Of a stretch of 64,000 nt of DNA, positions 41,595-52,269 are shown in pieces; the stretch's first letter is position 1; each line of letters begins with the position of its first letter. The position numbers were made by a program, and so were the translations under genes. A model generated the notes under the pieces. It saw only the letters and a program-made list of their open reading frames with translations. It was not told the DNA's origin and made no database searches. Source of the stretch: Heritagella_A intestinalis (GTDB taxonomy: Bacteria > Bacillota > Clostridia > Oscillospirales > Acutalibacteraceae); contig CAJFQF010000004.1 in assembly GCA_904418995.1 (NCBI GenBank), positions 1 to 64,000 of the forward strand, given 5' to 3'.

Positions 41595-42449
41595 TCAATC
41601 GGATGATGGGAGCTTTTTAAAGAGCTTGGCGGTACGGTAAAGGTAGACGAGCTTGATGATGGAAACCACCCAAAACCCTATGGCCGCCGCCAGGGCCAGC
41701 AGGAATCCCACAAAGGAGAGAAGGAGGGAGAGTACAAGGCTTCCCATGAGGGCCAGAAACATCCCGATATACCATTTCCACAGCCGCTCCCACTGTTGGG
41801 AAAGGCCGGTGCTCACTGGTTCTGTCAATGCGGCGTGGCCGGCATATTCAAAGTATTCCCCGACCAGGGCCACAACAGCAGCCGGCAGCAAAAGGAGAAA
41901 TGCCCAGCTTTCTTCTGTCTCGGTGGGCAAGAGTAAAAGCACAGCCGTCGCAGCGGCTGAAATCAGGCGGCAAATTCCGGAAACCCGATAGCGGCCGCTT
42001 TCCGAGGACAGCCGGAGAAGGATACCACTATATACGATGGCGCAGAGGAGGTTGAGAACTTGGCCGGGTACGTACAGGGATGGCATCCATTGCACAATGG
42101 TATTGTTGGTGAGAAAGCTGGCAACAACAGAGGGAATGACCAGCAGGAACAGAGCCCACAGCCAGGGCCCCAGAATTTTAGACTTCTGCACCAGCTTTGC
42201 CCTCTCTTCTTTCTCCGCTTCCTGGGCTTTCAGCCGTTCCACAGGAATGGCGTTCCGCGCCGGCAATTTGCCGCAGGCAGAATAGAGAGTACATTCCCTG
42301 CAGTGCTGTAATCCTTTGTCCCGGCAGCATCTTGCCAGTTCACATTGGCAGGGGCGGGTCCCTCCAGGGCCTTGTTTGCATCCGGGACATTCCAATAAAT
42401 CCCGATGGGTACATTCTTCGCAGTTTTTTCCGCAATAGCTGTTTGTCAT
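41595..42449 (-). CDS. Cysteine-rich domain fused to a membrane protein
   Basis: A 284-residue protein with two parts. Residues 1-60 hold eleven cysteines, including CGKNCEEC and CPGCKQG and CRDKGLQHCREC, resembling DUF3795-like zinc-binding or redox domains. The rest has about six membrane helices (from residue 92) with no recognised family. The cysteine part would face the cytoplasm if the Lys-rich linker (residues 70-90) obeys the positive-inside rule. Function is unknown; a redox or metal-sensing membrane protein is a guess. The start has AGGAGAAG upstream, and the stop is followed by a strong terminator. Confidence 0.65.
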   Translation of the reverse strand: MTNSYCGKNCEECTHRDLLECPGCKQGPGGTRPCQCELARCCRDKGLQHCRECTLYSACGKLPARNAIPVERLKAQEAEKEERAKLVQKSKILGPWLWALFLLVIPSVVASFLTNNTIVQWMPSLYVPGQVLNLLCAIVYSGILLRLSSESGRYRVSGICRLISAAATAVLLLLPTETEESWAFLLLLPAAVVALVGEYFEYAGHAALTEPVSTGLSQQWERLWKWYIGMFLALMGSLVLSLLLSFVGFLLALAAAIGFWVVSIIKLVYLYRTAKLFKKLPSSD

Positions 42450-42533
42450 AAGGCTTCTCCTCCAGAATCGTAATAATAGTAATGGCCGTAAGCCATTCTT
42501 TTAAGATTGGGGCAGAGCGGGGGAAAGAAGGGA

Positions 42534-43619
42534 TTATTCGCTGTCGGCAGGCGGGGTGTACCAGTCAATGCGGCCCTGTTCCAGGGCTTCCTCAAAGGTA
42601 TCGGGCCACTGGGGCACGCTGCCGCCATAGCGGTCATACCAGCACTGGGGATAGACCACGTCCGGATTATAGGAGGCTTGGGAGGTGTCCACCGTGGGGT
42701 CTTCTCCGTCCCGCACCAACCGGGCCACCACCACCGTGCGCCAGCCGTCAAACTCGTAGGAGCAGGTGGACAGGCTCAGCATGGTGTCGTTCTCGTTGAA
42801 ATCCACGCCGGTATCGATAATAGAGCGCTGACGGATCTGATACACAAAATTCAGGTATTCCGAATCGGAATCAAAGTGGTCATAGGTGTAGTAGAAGGGC
42901 TCGCCCTGGCTTTCGTCGGTGTTGGTCTTAAACACCGCGAAAATCTTCCACTTTCCACCGCCGTTTGCTGTGTTGAAGGTAATTACCGGGGAATTTTTGT
43001 AAACGTCGATCTGGTTGAAAATACCCACCTGGGCAAACATACGCCCATCCCGCATACTGTGGCCGTAGAGGAGCAAATTCTGGTCGGAACCGTCCAGGGC
43101 GGTGCCGGCCTGCATGAAAATGCTGCCGTATTTGGTGGTCTCCCCCTTGTAATTGCGGTAGAGGTAATACTCCGGGTCGCTTTCGGAGGATTGAAGAACA
43201 GGATAGTCGATGACGGTGTTGGGAATCCGCAGCCAGCCTACAATATCCGGATAGGTTTCCTGCAGCTTGCGGATCTGGGCCTGGGCTTCTTCATCAGTCA
43301 TTTCCGGCTGCTCTTCCTCAGGCTCTTGGGTTGCCTCTGGGCTGGCAGAGGAGTCGGCGCTTTCCGAGGATTCCGATGAAGACGGCTCTTCGGTCTCGTA
43401 AAAGACGTCCTGGATTTCGCTCACCACCTGGTCGGCCTGCATGGGGAGGATCACCAGTTCATTGATGAGATAGCCGGCCGCACCTAAAAAGACCACCAGC
43501 ATGACCAGGGTCAGGAGCTTTAAAATCACCTGCCCGGGCCGGTCCCCCTTCCAGGGAAGCCAGGTTTGATAAAACGGCTTTTTGGGCCGTCCCTGTTTGT
43601 CCAGTTTGTTTTTACCCAT
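42534..43619 (-). CDS. Class B sortase
   Basis: Membrane-anchored transpeptidase that joins surface proteins to the cell wall. The 361-residue protein has a basic N-terminus, one membrane helix (about residues 30-58), a Glu/Ser-rich linker of about 45 residues and a sortase fold. Catalytic residues are His187 (LYGHSMRDG), Cys286 (LSTCSYEF) and a following Arg (Arg294 or Arg300). The two-helix insert and YYLYRNYKG segment are typical of class B. It is not next to a substrate; the only sorting-signal-like protein here is the tiny gene at 5080. The start has AGGAGGAG upstream. Confidence 0.93.
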   Translation of the reverse strand: MGKNKLDKQGRPKKPFYQTWLPWKGDRPGQVILKLLTLVMLVVFLGAAGYLINELVILPMQADQVVSEIQDVFYETEEPSSSESSESADSSASPEATQEPEEEQPEMTDEEAQAQIRKLQETYPDIVGWLRIPNTVIDYPVLQSSESDPEYYLYRNYKGETTKYGSIFMQAGTALDGSDQNLLLYGHSMRDGRMFAQVGIFNQIDVYKNSPVITFNTANGGGKWKIFAVFKTNTDESQGEPFYYTYDHFDSDSEYLNFVYQIRQRSIIDTGVDFNENDTMLSLSTCSYEFDGWRTVVVARLVRDGEDPTVDTSQASYNPDVVYPQCWYDRYGGSVPQWPDTFEEALEQGRIDWYTPPADSE

Positions 43620-43690
43620 GAGAGAAACTCCTCCTTATGATAGGCCCGTTGATAGGCCAATAATGGACAGAAAAACGGAACCGGAAAGGC

Positions 43691-44950
43691 TCAGCCTTCC
43701 AGGCCGCCCAGTCCCTGCAGATACCGGCGCACCATGTCCAGGGCGTGGGAAGCGGCGGCGTTGCGCTGCCAGCTCCGGGAGCGGGGCCGGTCGGCGCTTC
43801 CTGGGGCCATGCGGCGCACCCAGGTATGTTCTCCGTCGCACAGGGCGATGTACACCAGCCCCACAGGCTTTTCCGGGGTACCGCCGCCGGGGCCGGCAAT
43901 GCCGGTAATGCCGACGCCCAAATCGCTGCCCGCTGCCCGCCGGATGCCCCGGGCCATTTCCCGGGCCGTTTCCTCGCTGACAGCCCCGTGGGCCTCCAGG
44001 TTTTCATGGGAGACGCCCAGCACCTTTTCTTTGATGCGGTTGGCGTAGGTGACAGCCCCCATCTCAAAGACCTGGGAAGCGCCGGAAACGTCGGTAATGC
44101 GCTTAGCCAGCAAGCCGCCGGTGCAGGATTCCGCGGTGGCCAGGGTCTTGCCGGCCTTTCCCAGCTCCCGGACCACCAGTTCTTCCAGGCTCTCGCAGTC
44201 CGTGGCATATACATAGCTGCCGATGCGCTCCCGGATTTTCTGAGCCAGGGGCTCCATCATCTGCCGGGCCTGTTCCTCGTTGGCGGCCCGAGCCGTCACC
44301 CGGACAAACATCTCGTTTTCCTTGGCATAGGTGGCGGCGGTGGGGTTGGCCCCCTGCATCAGGTCGTCGATACGTTCGGCCACAGAGCCTTCCCCCATGC
44401 CAAAGACGTGGAGGTTCTCCGAAACAATGACGGCGTTTTCCTTTTTAGCCAAGCAGGGGATGGCGTACCGGGTGAGCATGGGGGTCAGCTCTGAGGGCGG
44501 GCCAGGGAGCATCACCACGGTTTTCCCGGCGTCTGTGTCAAAGACACAGCCCGGGGCAGTGCCCACATCGTTGGGGAGCACCGTGCAGCCCTGGGGCAGC
44601 CAGGCCTGTTTTTTCTGGCTCTCCCCCCAGGGGCGGTTTTGAAAATATTCCTCAATGCGCCGGAGGCTCTCCTCGTGGAGAGCCAGGGGCCGGCCAGCCA
44701 CCCGGGCTACGGTCTCTTTGGTCAGGTCGTCGCCGGTGGGCCCCAATCCCCCGGTGGTGATGAGGATGTCGCTGCGGCTGAGAGCTTGTTGAACTGCCTC
44801 TTCCAGCCGGCCGGGGTTGTCCCCTACAGTGGCGCAGTGGAGCACGTTAATGCCAATGGTGGACAGTTCCCGGGCCACAATGGCGGTGTCGGTGTTCACC
44901 GTGTGGCCCAGCAGCAGCTCGGTTCCTACAGATAAGATTTCTGCGTTCAT
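43691..44950 (-). CDS. CinA, NMN deamidase / competence-damage protein
   Basis: The 419-residue protein is a full CinA: an N-terminal MoCF-like (COG1058) nucleotide domain with TELLLGHTVNTD and TTGGLGPTGDDLT, a middle segment, and a C-terminal PncC amidase domain (from about residue 255) with TAESCTGGLLAKRIT and VGITGIAGPGGGTPEKPVG. The C-terminal domain hydrolyses nicotinamide mononucleotide to nicotinate mononucleotide in NAD recycling. It lies 32 bases after thiI on the same strand and 71 bases before the sortase gene, so the genes from the desulfurase to the sortase may form one transcript. Confidence 0.95.
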   Translation of the reverse strand: MNAEILSVGTELLLGHTVNTDTAIVARELSTIGINVLHCATVGDNPGRLEEAVQQALSRSDILITTGGLGPTGDDLTKETVARVAGRPLALHEESLRRIEEYFQNRPWGESQKKQAWLPQGCTVLPNDVGTAPGCVFDTDAGKTVVMLPGPPSELTPMLTRYAIPCLAKKENAVIVSENLHVFGMGEGSVAERIDDLMQGANPTAATYAKENEMFVRVTARAANEEQARQMMEPLAQKIRERIGSYVYATDCESLEELVVRELGKAGKTLATAESCTGGLLAKRITDVSGASQVFEMGAVTYANRIKEKVLGVSHENLEAHGAVSEETAREMARGIRRAAGSDLGVGITGIAGPGGGTPEKPVGLVYIALCDGEHTWVRRMAPGSADRPRSRSWQRNAAASHALDMVRRYLQGLGGLEG

Positions 44951-44982
44951 GCAAAAGGGCTTCCTTTCCCAATCGGTTGGCG

Positions 44983-46179
44983 TCAGTCTTCCCGGTCAGT
45001 CCGGCGGCGCCAGCCGATTTTGGTATATTTCAAATTTTGCAGGCATTCGTCAATGAGGGCTTCCCCATCCAGGGCCATTTCCGCTGTCTCCACAATGTGG
45101 AGGATGGGCCGGGTCCGGGGATGCTTGGGGGTGAACACCGTGCAGCAGTCCTCATAAGGCTCGATGGAGATATCATAGGTGCCGATTTTATAAGAGGTAG
45201 CCACAATCTCCGCCTTGTCGGAGCCGATGAGGGGCCGGAAAATAGGCAGATGAGCCGCTGCATCGGTGCAGGCAATAGCCTGGATGGTCTGGCTGGCCAC
45301 CTGGCCCAGGCTTTCGCCGGTAATCAATGCCTGACAACCGGTTTTCCGAGCAATTTTTTCAGCGGCGCGCATCATAAACCGGCGCATGATAATGGTGAAC
45401 AGCTCCTCCGGGCACTTGGCCAGAATCTCTTCCTGGATGTGGGTGAAGGGCACGGTAATCATTTCCATGCGGCCGCTGTATTCGCTGACCTTTTCCAGAA
45501 GACGGACTACCTTTTCCTCAGCCCGCTGGCTGGTATAGGGAGGGCTGGCAAAGTGAATGGCCGTCAGCTCCACGCCCCGCTTGGCCATGGTCCAGGCCGC
45601 CACCGGGCTGTCGATGCCGCCGCTGATGAGGATGGCCGCCTTGCCGCCGGTGCCCACGGGGATGCCGCCGGCCCCGGGCCGGGGATTGCCGTGAACATAG
45701 GCCCCAAAGTCCCGGACCTCCACCCGGACAATCAAATCCGGCTCGTGGACGTTGACGGACAGATGGAGGTACTGCTCCAGCAGATAGGCCCCCACATCCT
45801 CGGAGATTTCCGGGGAGGTGTAGGGGAATTTTTTATCGGAGCGCTTGGTCTCCACCTTGAAGGTAGCGGCGTCCAGAAGCTCGTCCCGGAGGTATTCCCC
45901 GGCGGCTTCCCGAATAGCGGCCAAGTCCTTTTCCGCCACGCAGGCCCGGGAATAGGAGACGATGCCGAAAATCTTCCCAATCCGCTCTTCGGCGGCGTCC
46001 AGGTCGCTTTCCTCGGTTTTGGGAATTACATAGATGGTGGATTGGGCGGACTTCACTTCAAAGTCTCCCAGGCCGGAAAGCCGGCGGCGGATATTTTTCA
46101 GAAGGGTGGACTCAAAGGTCTTGCGGTTGAGGCCCTTGAGCACCAGTTCTCCCAGCTTAATGAGAATGGTTTCCTGCAT
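44983..46179 (-). CDS. tRNA 4-thiouridine synthase ThiI
   Basis: Adenylates U8 of tRNA and inserts sulfur to give 4-thiouridine. The 398-residue protein has a ferredoxin-like and THUMP domain (residues about 1-165) and the PP-loop ATPase with SGGIDSPVAAW (about 185). Sulfur-acceptor and disulfide cysteines include the DCCTVF region. It has no C-terminal rhodanese, as in Bacillus-type ThiI, which takes sulfur from a dedicated cysteine desulfurase; such a gene lies just upstream. The true start is the ATG at 46179 after GGAAGGA. Confidence 0.95.
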   Translation of the reverse strand: MQETILIKLGELVLKGLNRKTFESTLLKNIRRRLSGLGDFEVKSAQSTIYVIPKTEESDLDAAEERIGKIFGIVSYSRACVAEKDLAAIREAAGEYLRDELLDAATFKVETKRSDKKFPYTSPEISEDVGAYLLEQYLHLSVNVHEPDLIVRVEVRDFGAYVHGNPRPGAGGIPVGTGGKAAILISGGIDSPVAAWTMAKRGVELTAIHFASPPYTSQRAEEKVVRLLEKVSEYSGRMEMITVPFTHIQEEILAKCPEELFTIIMRRFMMRAAEKIARKTGCQALITGESLGQVASQTIQAIACTDAAAHLPIFRPLIGSDKAEIVATSYKIGTYDISIEPYEDCCTVFTPKHPRTRPILHIVETAEMALDGEALIDECLQNLKYTKIGWRRRTDRED

Positions 46180-46309
46180 ATGGTCCTTCCTTTCAGCGGG
46201 CAGGTCTGCAGCACAGAGACCCGCCAATTTTATAATCTATCATATATTTGTGAAAAAAGCGTGTATATAGATGAATTTACGCAAGTTTTACCGGGATTTT
46301 TACGGAACC

Positions 46310-47449
46310 TCACAGTTTGGCCCGAACCAGGGTCTCCATGCCTTCCTGCACAGCATCGGCTAAGGCCACTACGTCCTCGGGGCAGTTTTCCCGGGAAAAG
46401 CTTACCCGGATAGAGGACAGGGCCTGGGCCCGGGGCAGATGCATGGCTTCCAGCACATGGCTGGGCTTTCCTTTGGCGCAGGCGGAGCCGGAGGACACAT
46501 AGATTCCCCGTTCCTCCAAAAAGTGCAGCATGGTTTCCGCTTTAACGCCGCCGCAGGAGAAGTTGAGGATATAGGGCAGCCCTTCCAGCGGGCTTTGGAG
46601 CACCACTCCGGGAATGGCCGAGAGCCGCTGCCGGGCGTCCTCCCACAGGGCCCGGATAGAGGCTTCCTCTTCCCGGAGAGGGGGCAGGGCCTTCACTGCG
46701 GCCCCAAAGGCGCACCAGGCGGGGAGGGCTTCTGTGCCGGAGCGCAGGTTCCGCTCCTGGCCGCCGCCGAAGGTCCGGGCGGGGATATGCACCCCCTTGC
46801 GGATATACAGGGCGCCGGCCCCTTTGGGCCCGTGGATTTTGTGGGCGCTGACCGTCAGCAGATCAATGCCGGTTTTTCCCGGTATCAAAGGCAGCTTGCC
46901 AAAGGCCTGCACCGCGTCCACATGGAGGAGGGTGCGGTATTTGTTCCGCCGGATGACCCGGGCGGCGGCCTCCACCGGCAGGATGCTGCCAATCTCGTTA
47001 TTCACCGCCATGATGCTCACCAAAGCGGTGTCCGGGGTAATGGCCTCCTCGATTTGCTGGGGGAAAATGCGGCCAAAGGCGTCCGGAGCCAGGCGCACAA
47101 TCTCCCAGCCCTCTTTTTCCAGTTGGGCCATGGGTTCCAGCACGGAGGGGTGCTCGATTTGGGTGGTGACAATGCGTCGGCCCACATGGCGCCGGGCAAA
47201 GGCCCCGCCGAAAATCGCCAGGTTGTTGGATTCCGTGCCCCCAGAGGTAAAGGTGATTTCCTCCGGCTGGGCAGAAAGAAGCTTCGCCACTGCCTGCCTG
47301 GCCTGGGAAAGGGCCTGTTCCGCCCGGAATCCCAGGGTATGCAGAGACGAGGGGTTGCCGTAGCACTGGGTCATGAGTTCCAGGGCTTTTTCCGCCGCCT
47401 CCGGGCAGACCCGGGTGGTGGCGCTGTTATCCAGATAGATTTCCCGCAA
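46310..47449 (-). CDS. Cysteine desulfurase (NifS/IscS-like)
   Basis: PLP enzyme that removes sulfur from cysteine and carries it as a persulfide. The 379-residue protein has YLDNSATTRV at the N-terminus, SGGTESNNLAI, the PLP-binding lysine in SAHKIHGPKGAG, and the active-site cysteine in SSGSACAKGKPSHV. The start is TTG at 47449 (reading MREIYLDNS), supported by AGGAAGG seven bases away; a longer frame to 47749 overlaps the divergent Fur-like gene. It is followed by thiI, so it probably supplies sulfur for tRNA thiolation, like the Bacillus NifZ-ThiI pair. Confidence 0.93.
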   Translation of the reverse strand: MREIYLDNSATTRVCPEAAEKALELMTQCYGNPSSLHTLGFRAEQALSQARQAVAKLLSAQPEEITFTSGGTESNNLAIFGGAFARRHVGRRIVTTQIEHPSVLEPMAQLEKEGWEIVRLAPDAFGRIFPQQIEEAITPDTALVSIMAVNNEIGSILPVEAAARVIRRNKYRTLLHVDAVQAFGKLPLIPGKTGIDLLTVSAHKIHGPKGAGALYIRKGVHIPARTFGGGQERNLRSGTEALPAWCAFGAAVKALPPLREEEASIRALWEDARQRLSAIPGVVLQSPLEGLPYILNFSCGGVKAETMLHFLEERGIYVSSGSACAKGKPSHVLEAMHLPRAQALSSIRVSFSRENCPEDVVALADAVQEGMETLVRAKL

Positions 47450-47516
47450 AAGAAATCCTTCCTCTCCATAAAAGACTGTACCCCTTATTATAACACAGAC
47501 CGTGCCGGGTGGGAAC

Positions 47517-47544
47517 TTGCTTTTTTGCCGGGAACCGCTATAAT
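47517..47544 (+). promoter_or_regulatory. Promoter of the Fur-family gene
   Basis: TTGCTT at 47517-47522 and TATAAT at 47539-47544 with a 16-base spacer, about 35 bases before the start codon. The divergent desulfurase start lies about 70 bases to the left. Confidence 0.6.
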
Positions 47545-47579
47545 GAAGGGGAAGGATTTCGGAAAGGAGGGCTTTCACC

Positions 47580-47963
47580 GTGAAAAACACACAGCGCCGC
47601 ACAGCTATTTTGCAGCAGGTGGCCGCAGCCGGGGGGCCGGTGTCGGCAGAAGAGATTTTCGAGGCCCTCCGGGGGCAGTTCCCCACCTTGGCGCTGTCCA
47701 CGGTATACCGGAATTTGGAGCGGTTCGCCCAGGACGGCCTTCTGGACAAGGAGGTTTCCCCGGACGGGGTGTTCCGGTATGCCCGGCGGGAGGAACACGG
47801 CCACTATTTGGTGTGTACCCAGTGCCACAGCCGCATCCGGCTCCAGGAGTGCCCCCTGACGGCCATGGAAAAGGAGCTGGAGCGGGAAACGGGCTTCTCC
47901 ATTGACCGGCACCAGCTCACCCTGTACGGAAAATGTCCCGCCTGCCGAAAGCGGGAAAAATAA
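47580..47963 (+). CDS. Fur family metalloregulator (PerR/Zur-like)
   Basis: A 127-residue winged-helix repressor that senses a metal or peroxide. The DNA-binding part includes RRTAILQQVAAAGGPVSAEEI and the recognition helix TLALSTVYRNLERF; the metal region has EEHGHYLVC, and the structural zinc pairs CTQC and CPAC are intact. The His of HGHYLVCTQCH suggests a Fur/PerR site; PerR versus Zur cannot be told by eye. The start is GTG at 47580 with AAAGGAGGG at 47563-47571. It is divergent from the desulfurase gene and has its own terminator. Confidence 0.9.
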   Translation: MKNTQRRTAILQQVAAAGGPVSAEEIFEALRGQFPTLALSTVYRNLERFAQDGLLDKEVSPDGVFRYARREEHGHYLVCTQCHSRIRLQECPLTAMEKELERETGFSIDRHQLTLYGKCPACRKREK

Positions 47964-48006
47964 ACAGAGGCTTCCATGGGAAAACCCGTGGAAGCCTCTG
48001 TTTATA
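47963..48006 (+). terminator. Terminator after the Fur-family gene
   Basis: ACAGAGGCTTCCA pairs with TGGAAGCCTCTGT in a stem of about 17 base pairs (one mismatch near the loop), followed by TTTA. The stem is very stable. Confidence 0.8.
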
Positions 48007-48029
48007 TGGAACTGCTTATAAACATACGG

Positions 48030-48230
48030 ATTCCAAAGGGACTTAGTCCCTTTGGCGGGGGTCTGGGGCGAGGAGCCCCAGCAAGGGGAGAAGTTTGAAG
48101 AAACGAAAATAGGGGAACACGTAAAAATATGCGAAGCAAGTAAAAAAGTTCTTCTTGTTCTCGGCAATAGCAAGAGTTGCGAAGCAACGCGAGCCCTTAG
48201 GGAATACCAGCCGAAGAGTGAGTAGAGAAT
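48030..48230. repeat. Intergenic element with palindromes (REP-like)
   Basis: A 200-base stretch without a gene holds three hairpins: CAAAGGGACT/AGTCCCTTTG at 48034-48054, CTGGGGC/GCCCCAG at 48063-48081 and GTTGC/GCAAC at 48176-48188. The order of palindromes with conserved-looking linkers resembles repetitive intergenic elements of gut Firmicutes. Only one copy is in the window, so repeat status is inferred. Confidence 0.45.
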
Positions 48231-48316
48231 AGGCCATTTATCCGGAAGAACAGGCATTTTCTCGCTGTCAGCCATTTGGCGCATTAGCATGGAGCACTCC
48301 GCTAGGTTTAGCCTGC

Positions 48317-48907
48317 TCAGAACAAACCAATTTCTTCCCCATCTTCATTGAGGAGCATACCGGAAAGGGAGCCCTTGGCACGCTGTTCTGTGCCGTAGAG
48401 CAGGAACAAATCCAGAAATTCGTCCTGCTCCATAGGCTGGGCAATCCAGGTGCCGTCCCGTTCAAAGGTGTACCAGGCCGCGTCCTCCGGAGGCTGCTGG
48501 CCGTATACCATGCAGACGGTGACTTTTCGGTCCGGGAAGGTTTCATAGCATCCGTCCATATCCGGGTCCATGCCGATGTTTCTGTCGGCTGGATAGTATA
48601 GTCCCGCAAAGGGCGCGGCCGCTTCTTCCAGAATGACGGAGGTGGTTTTGTGGCTGTCGTCATCCCCGGGCACTTCCCCGGAAAAGACCAGCCCGCAGAA
48701 ACCGCCGGCCTCTTCGGTGGCCAGAATCTGGACGTTCTCCTGGTCGCTGATTTCCGTCAGATAGGCCGTCAGTGCGGCTTCGTCGTGGATATCCAAAAGA
48801 GAAGCCCGTTGGGTGGCGTACTGGGAGTACAGCAGCCCTCCGGTAATGGCAGCCGCCGCCACCACCCCAGCGCAGGCCCCCAGGATATACTTGGTTTTCT
48901 TTTGCAT
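48317..48907 (-). CDS. Membrane-anchored protein of unknown function
   Basis: A 196-residue protein with an N-terminal signal anchor (residues about 7-28, hydrophobic with an Ala/Gly core) and an acidic extracellular part. I do not recognise the family. The outer part has alternating strands and helices and a Gly/Asp-rich segment MDPDMDGCYETFPDRK; it contains three cysteines. The start has AGGAG upstream. It stands alone between the REP-like region and the aspS terminator, with no clear link to either neighbour. Confidence 0.6.
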   Translation of the reverse strand: MQKKTKYILGACAGVVAAAAITGGLLYSQYATQRASLLDIHDEAALTAYLTEISDQENVQILATEEAGGFCGLVFSGEVPGDDDSHKTTSVILEEAAAPFAGLYYPADRNIGMDPDMDGCYETFPDRKVTVCMVYGQQPPEDAAWYTFERDGTWIAQPMEQDEFLDLFLLYGTEQRAKGSLSGMLLNEDGEEIGLF

Positions 48908-49046
48908 AGAAAATCTCCTTTATTTTACGCCGTGCCTTTTTAGAAAAACCCAAAGTCTTAGGCAAAGCGCCGTTTTTGCAGGAGAGATTCTATCATGAAA
49001 ATATAAAATTCAGGAGAAAAAAAGTAAAGTCCCGGTAAAATCACGC

Positions 49047-49080
49047 AAAAATCCCCGGACAGAGTTGCCCGGGGATTTCG
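49047..49080 (-). terminator. Terminator of the hisS-aspS operon
   Basis: AAATCCCCGG at 49049-49058 pairs with CCGGGGATTT at 49069-49078, followed on the minus strand by TTTTTGCG. Confidence 0.85.
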
Positions 49081-49099
49081 TTTGTGATGAAAAAGAGGA

Positions 49100-50893
<1,794 letters not shown>

Positions 50894-50948
50894 GATGATT
50901 GCCTCCTAAAAGTAGTGTGTATGAAAATTTAGAAAATTGCGATTTAGG

Positions 50949-52244
50949 TTATCCCAGGGTAATCCCCTCTGCCATGGTGGAGATGGTGAGGTAGTCCTCC
51001 ATAAACTTCTCGTCCAGGGAGATGGGCTTTTCCTCGCCGGTTTTCATGTTCTTGATTTTGGCGGATTTCTGGGCCAGCTCGTTGTCCCCCAGCACCAAAG
51101 TGAAGGCCGCGCCGATTTTGTTGGCGTACTTCATCTGGGCTTTCAGGCCCCGAGCACACAAATCGCAGGCCGCCGCTACGCCGCTGTGCTGAAGCTCGTT
51201 CACCAGCCGGAAAGCCTCCCTGCCGGCGGCCTCTCCCATAGAGGCGATGTACACCTCGCAGGCCGGGGGTGCGGGCATCTGGATTTTCTGGGCTTCCAGT
51301 ACCAGCATCAGCCGCTCCATGCCCAGACCAAAGCCCAAGCCCGCCATGGGCTTGCCGCCCATCTGCTCGGTGAGGCCGTCATACCGGCCGCCGCCGCAGA
51401 CGGTGCTCTGGGCGCCCAGGTCGTTGCTGACAAATTCAAACACCGTGCGGGTGTAGTAATCCAGGCCACGAACAATGGTGGGGTTGATGACAAATTCCAC
51501 CCCGGCGGCCTTCAGGTAGGACTGTACCCCCTCAAAGTGCTCCCGGCAGTCGTCGCACAGGTAGTCCAGAATATGGGGTGCGCCTTCGGCAATTTTGGAG
51601 CACACCGGGCTTTTGCAGTCCAGAATGCGCATGGGGTTGCGCTCCAGCCGGGACAGGCAGGTTTCGCACAGCTGGTCCCGGTAGCCCTCAAAGTACTCCT
51701 TCAGGGCCTGGTGGAACTTGGCCCGGCATTCCGGGCAGCCGATGGAGTTCAGTTCCAGAGTCAGGTTCTTGACTCCTAGCCGGTCAAAAATAGACTTGGC
51801 CAGGCAGATGACTTCCGCGTCCGCCACCGGAGCCGCCGCCCCGAACATCTCCACGCCGAACTGGTGGAATTCTCGGAGCCGTCCAGCCTGGGGCTTCTCG
51901 TACCGGTAGCAGGAAGTCAGGTAATAGAGCTCCACCGGCAGGCCGTCATTGTAGAGGGCATGCTCCAGCATGGCCCGCACGGCCCCGGCTGTGCCCTCGG
52001 GACGCAGGGTGATGGAGCGCCCACCCTTGTCGTTGAAGGTGTACATCTGCTTTTCCACCACATCGGTGGTGTCGCCTACGCTGCGCAGGAACAGCTCCGT
52101 ATGCTCAAACACGGGCGTGCGGACTTCTCCGAAGCCGTGCAGGGCCGCTTCGCTGCGCATGACTTCCTCAACAGCCTGCCATTCCCCGCTTTTGGGGGGC
52201 AGAAGGTCCTGTGTGCCCTTGGGCGCCTGTGTTAATAATGCCAT
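50949..52244 (-). CDS. Histidyl-tRNA synthetase
   Basis: Charges tRNA with histidine. The 431-residue enzyme shows class II motifs: motif 1 near RTPVFEHTELF, motif 2 LRPEGTAGAVRA and YRYEKPQAGRLREFHQFG, the histidine A-motif VRGLDYYTRTVFEF, motif 3 GGGRYDGL and GFGLGMERL. A cysteine group in the middle (CETCLSRLERN, CPECRAKF) may bind zinc. The start has AAAGGAG upstream. It leads the operon and is directly preceded by the T-box terminator/antiterminator, so both this gene and aspS respond to uncharged tRNA. Confidence 0.97.
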   Translation of the reverse strand: MALLTQAPKGTQDLLPPKSGEWQAVEEVMRSEAALHGFGEVRTPVFEHTELFLRSVGDTTDVVEKQMYTFNDKGGRSITLRPEGTAGAVRAMLEHALYNDGLPVELYYLTSCYRYEKPQAGRLREFHQFGVEMFGAAAPVADAEVICLAKSIFDRLGVKNLTLELNSIGCPECRAKFHQALKEYFEGYRDQLCETCLSRLERNPMRILDCKSPVCSKIAEGAPHILDYLCDDCREHFEGVQSYLKAAGVEFVINPTIVRGLDYYTRTVFEFVSNDLGAQSTVCGGGRYDGLTEQMGGKPMAGLGFGLGMERLMLVLEAQKIQMPAPPACEVYIASMGEAAGREAFRLVNELQHSGVAAACDLCARGLKAQMKYANKIGAAFTLVLGDNELAQKSAKIKNMKTGEEKPISLDEKFMEDYLTISTMAEGITLG

Positions 52245-52269
52245 AGTATCTTGTTCTCCTTTGTATTAA

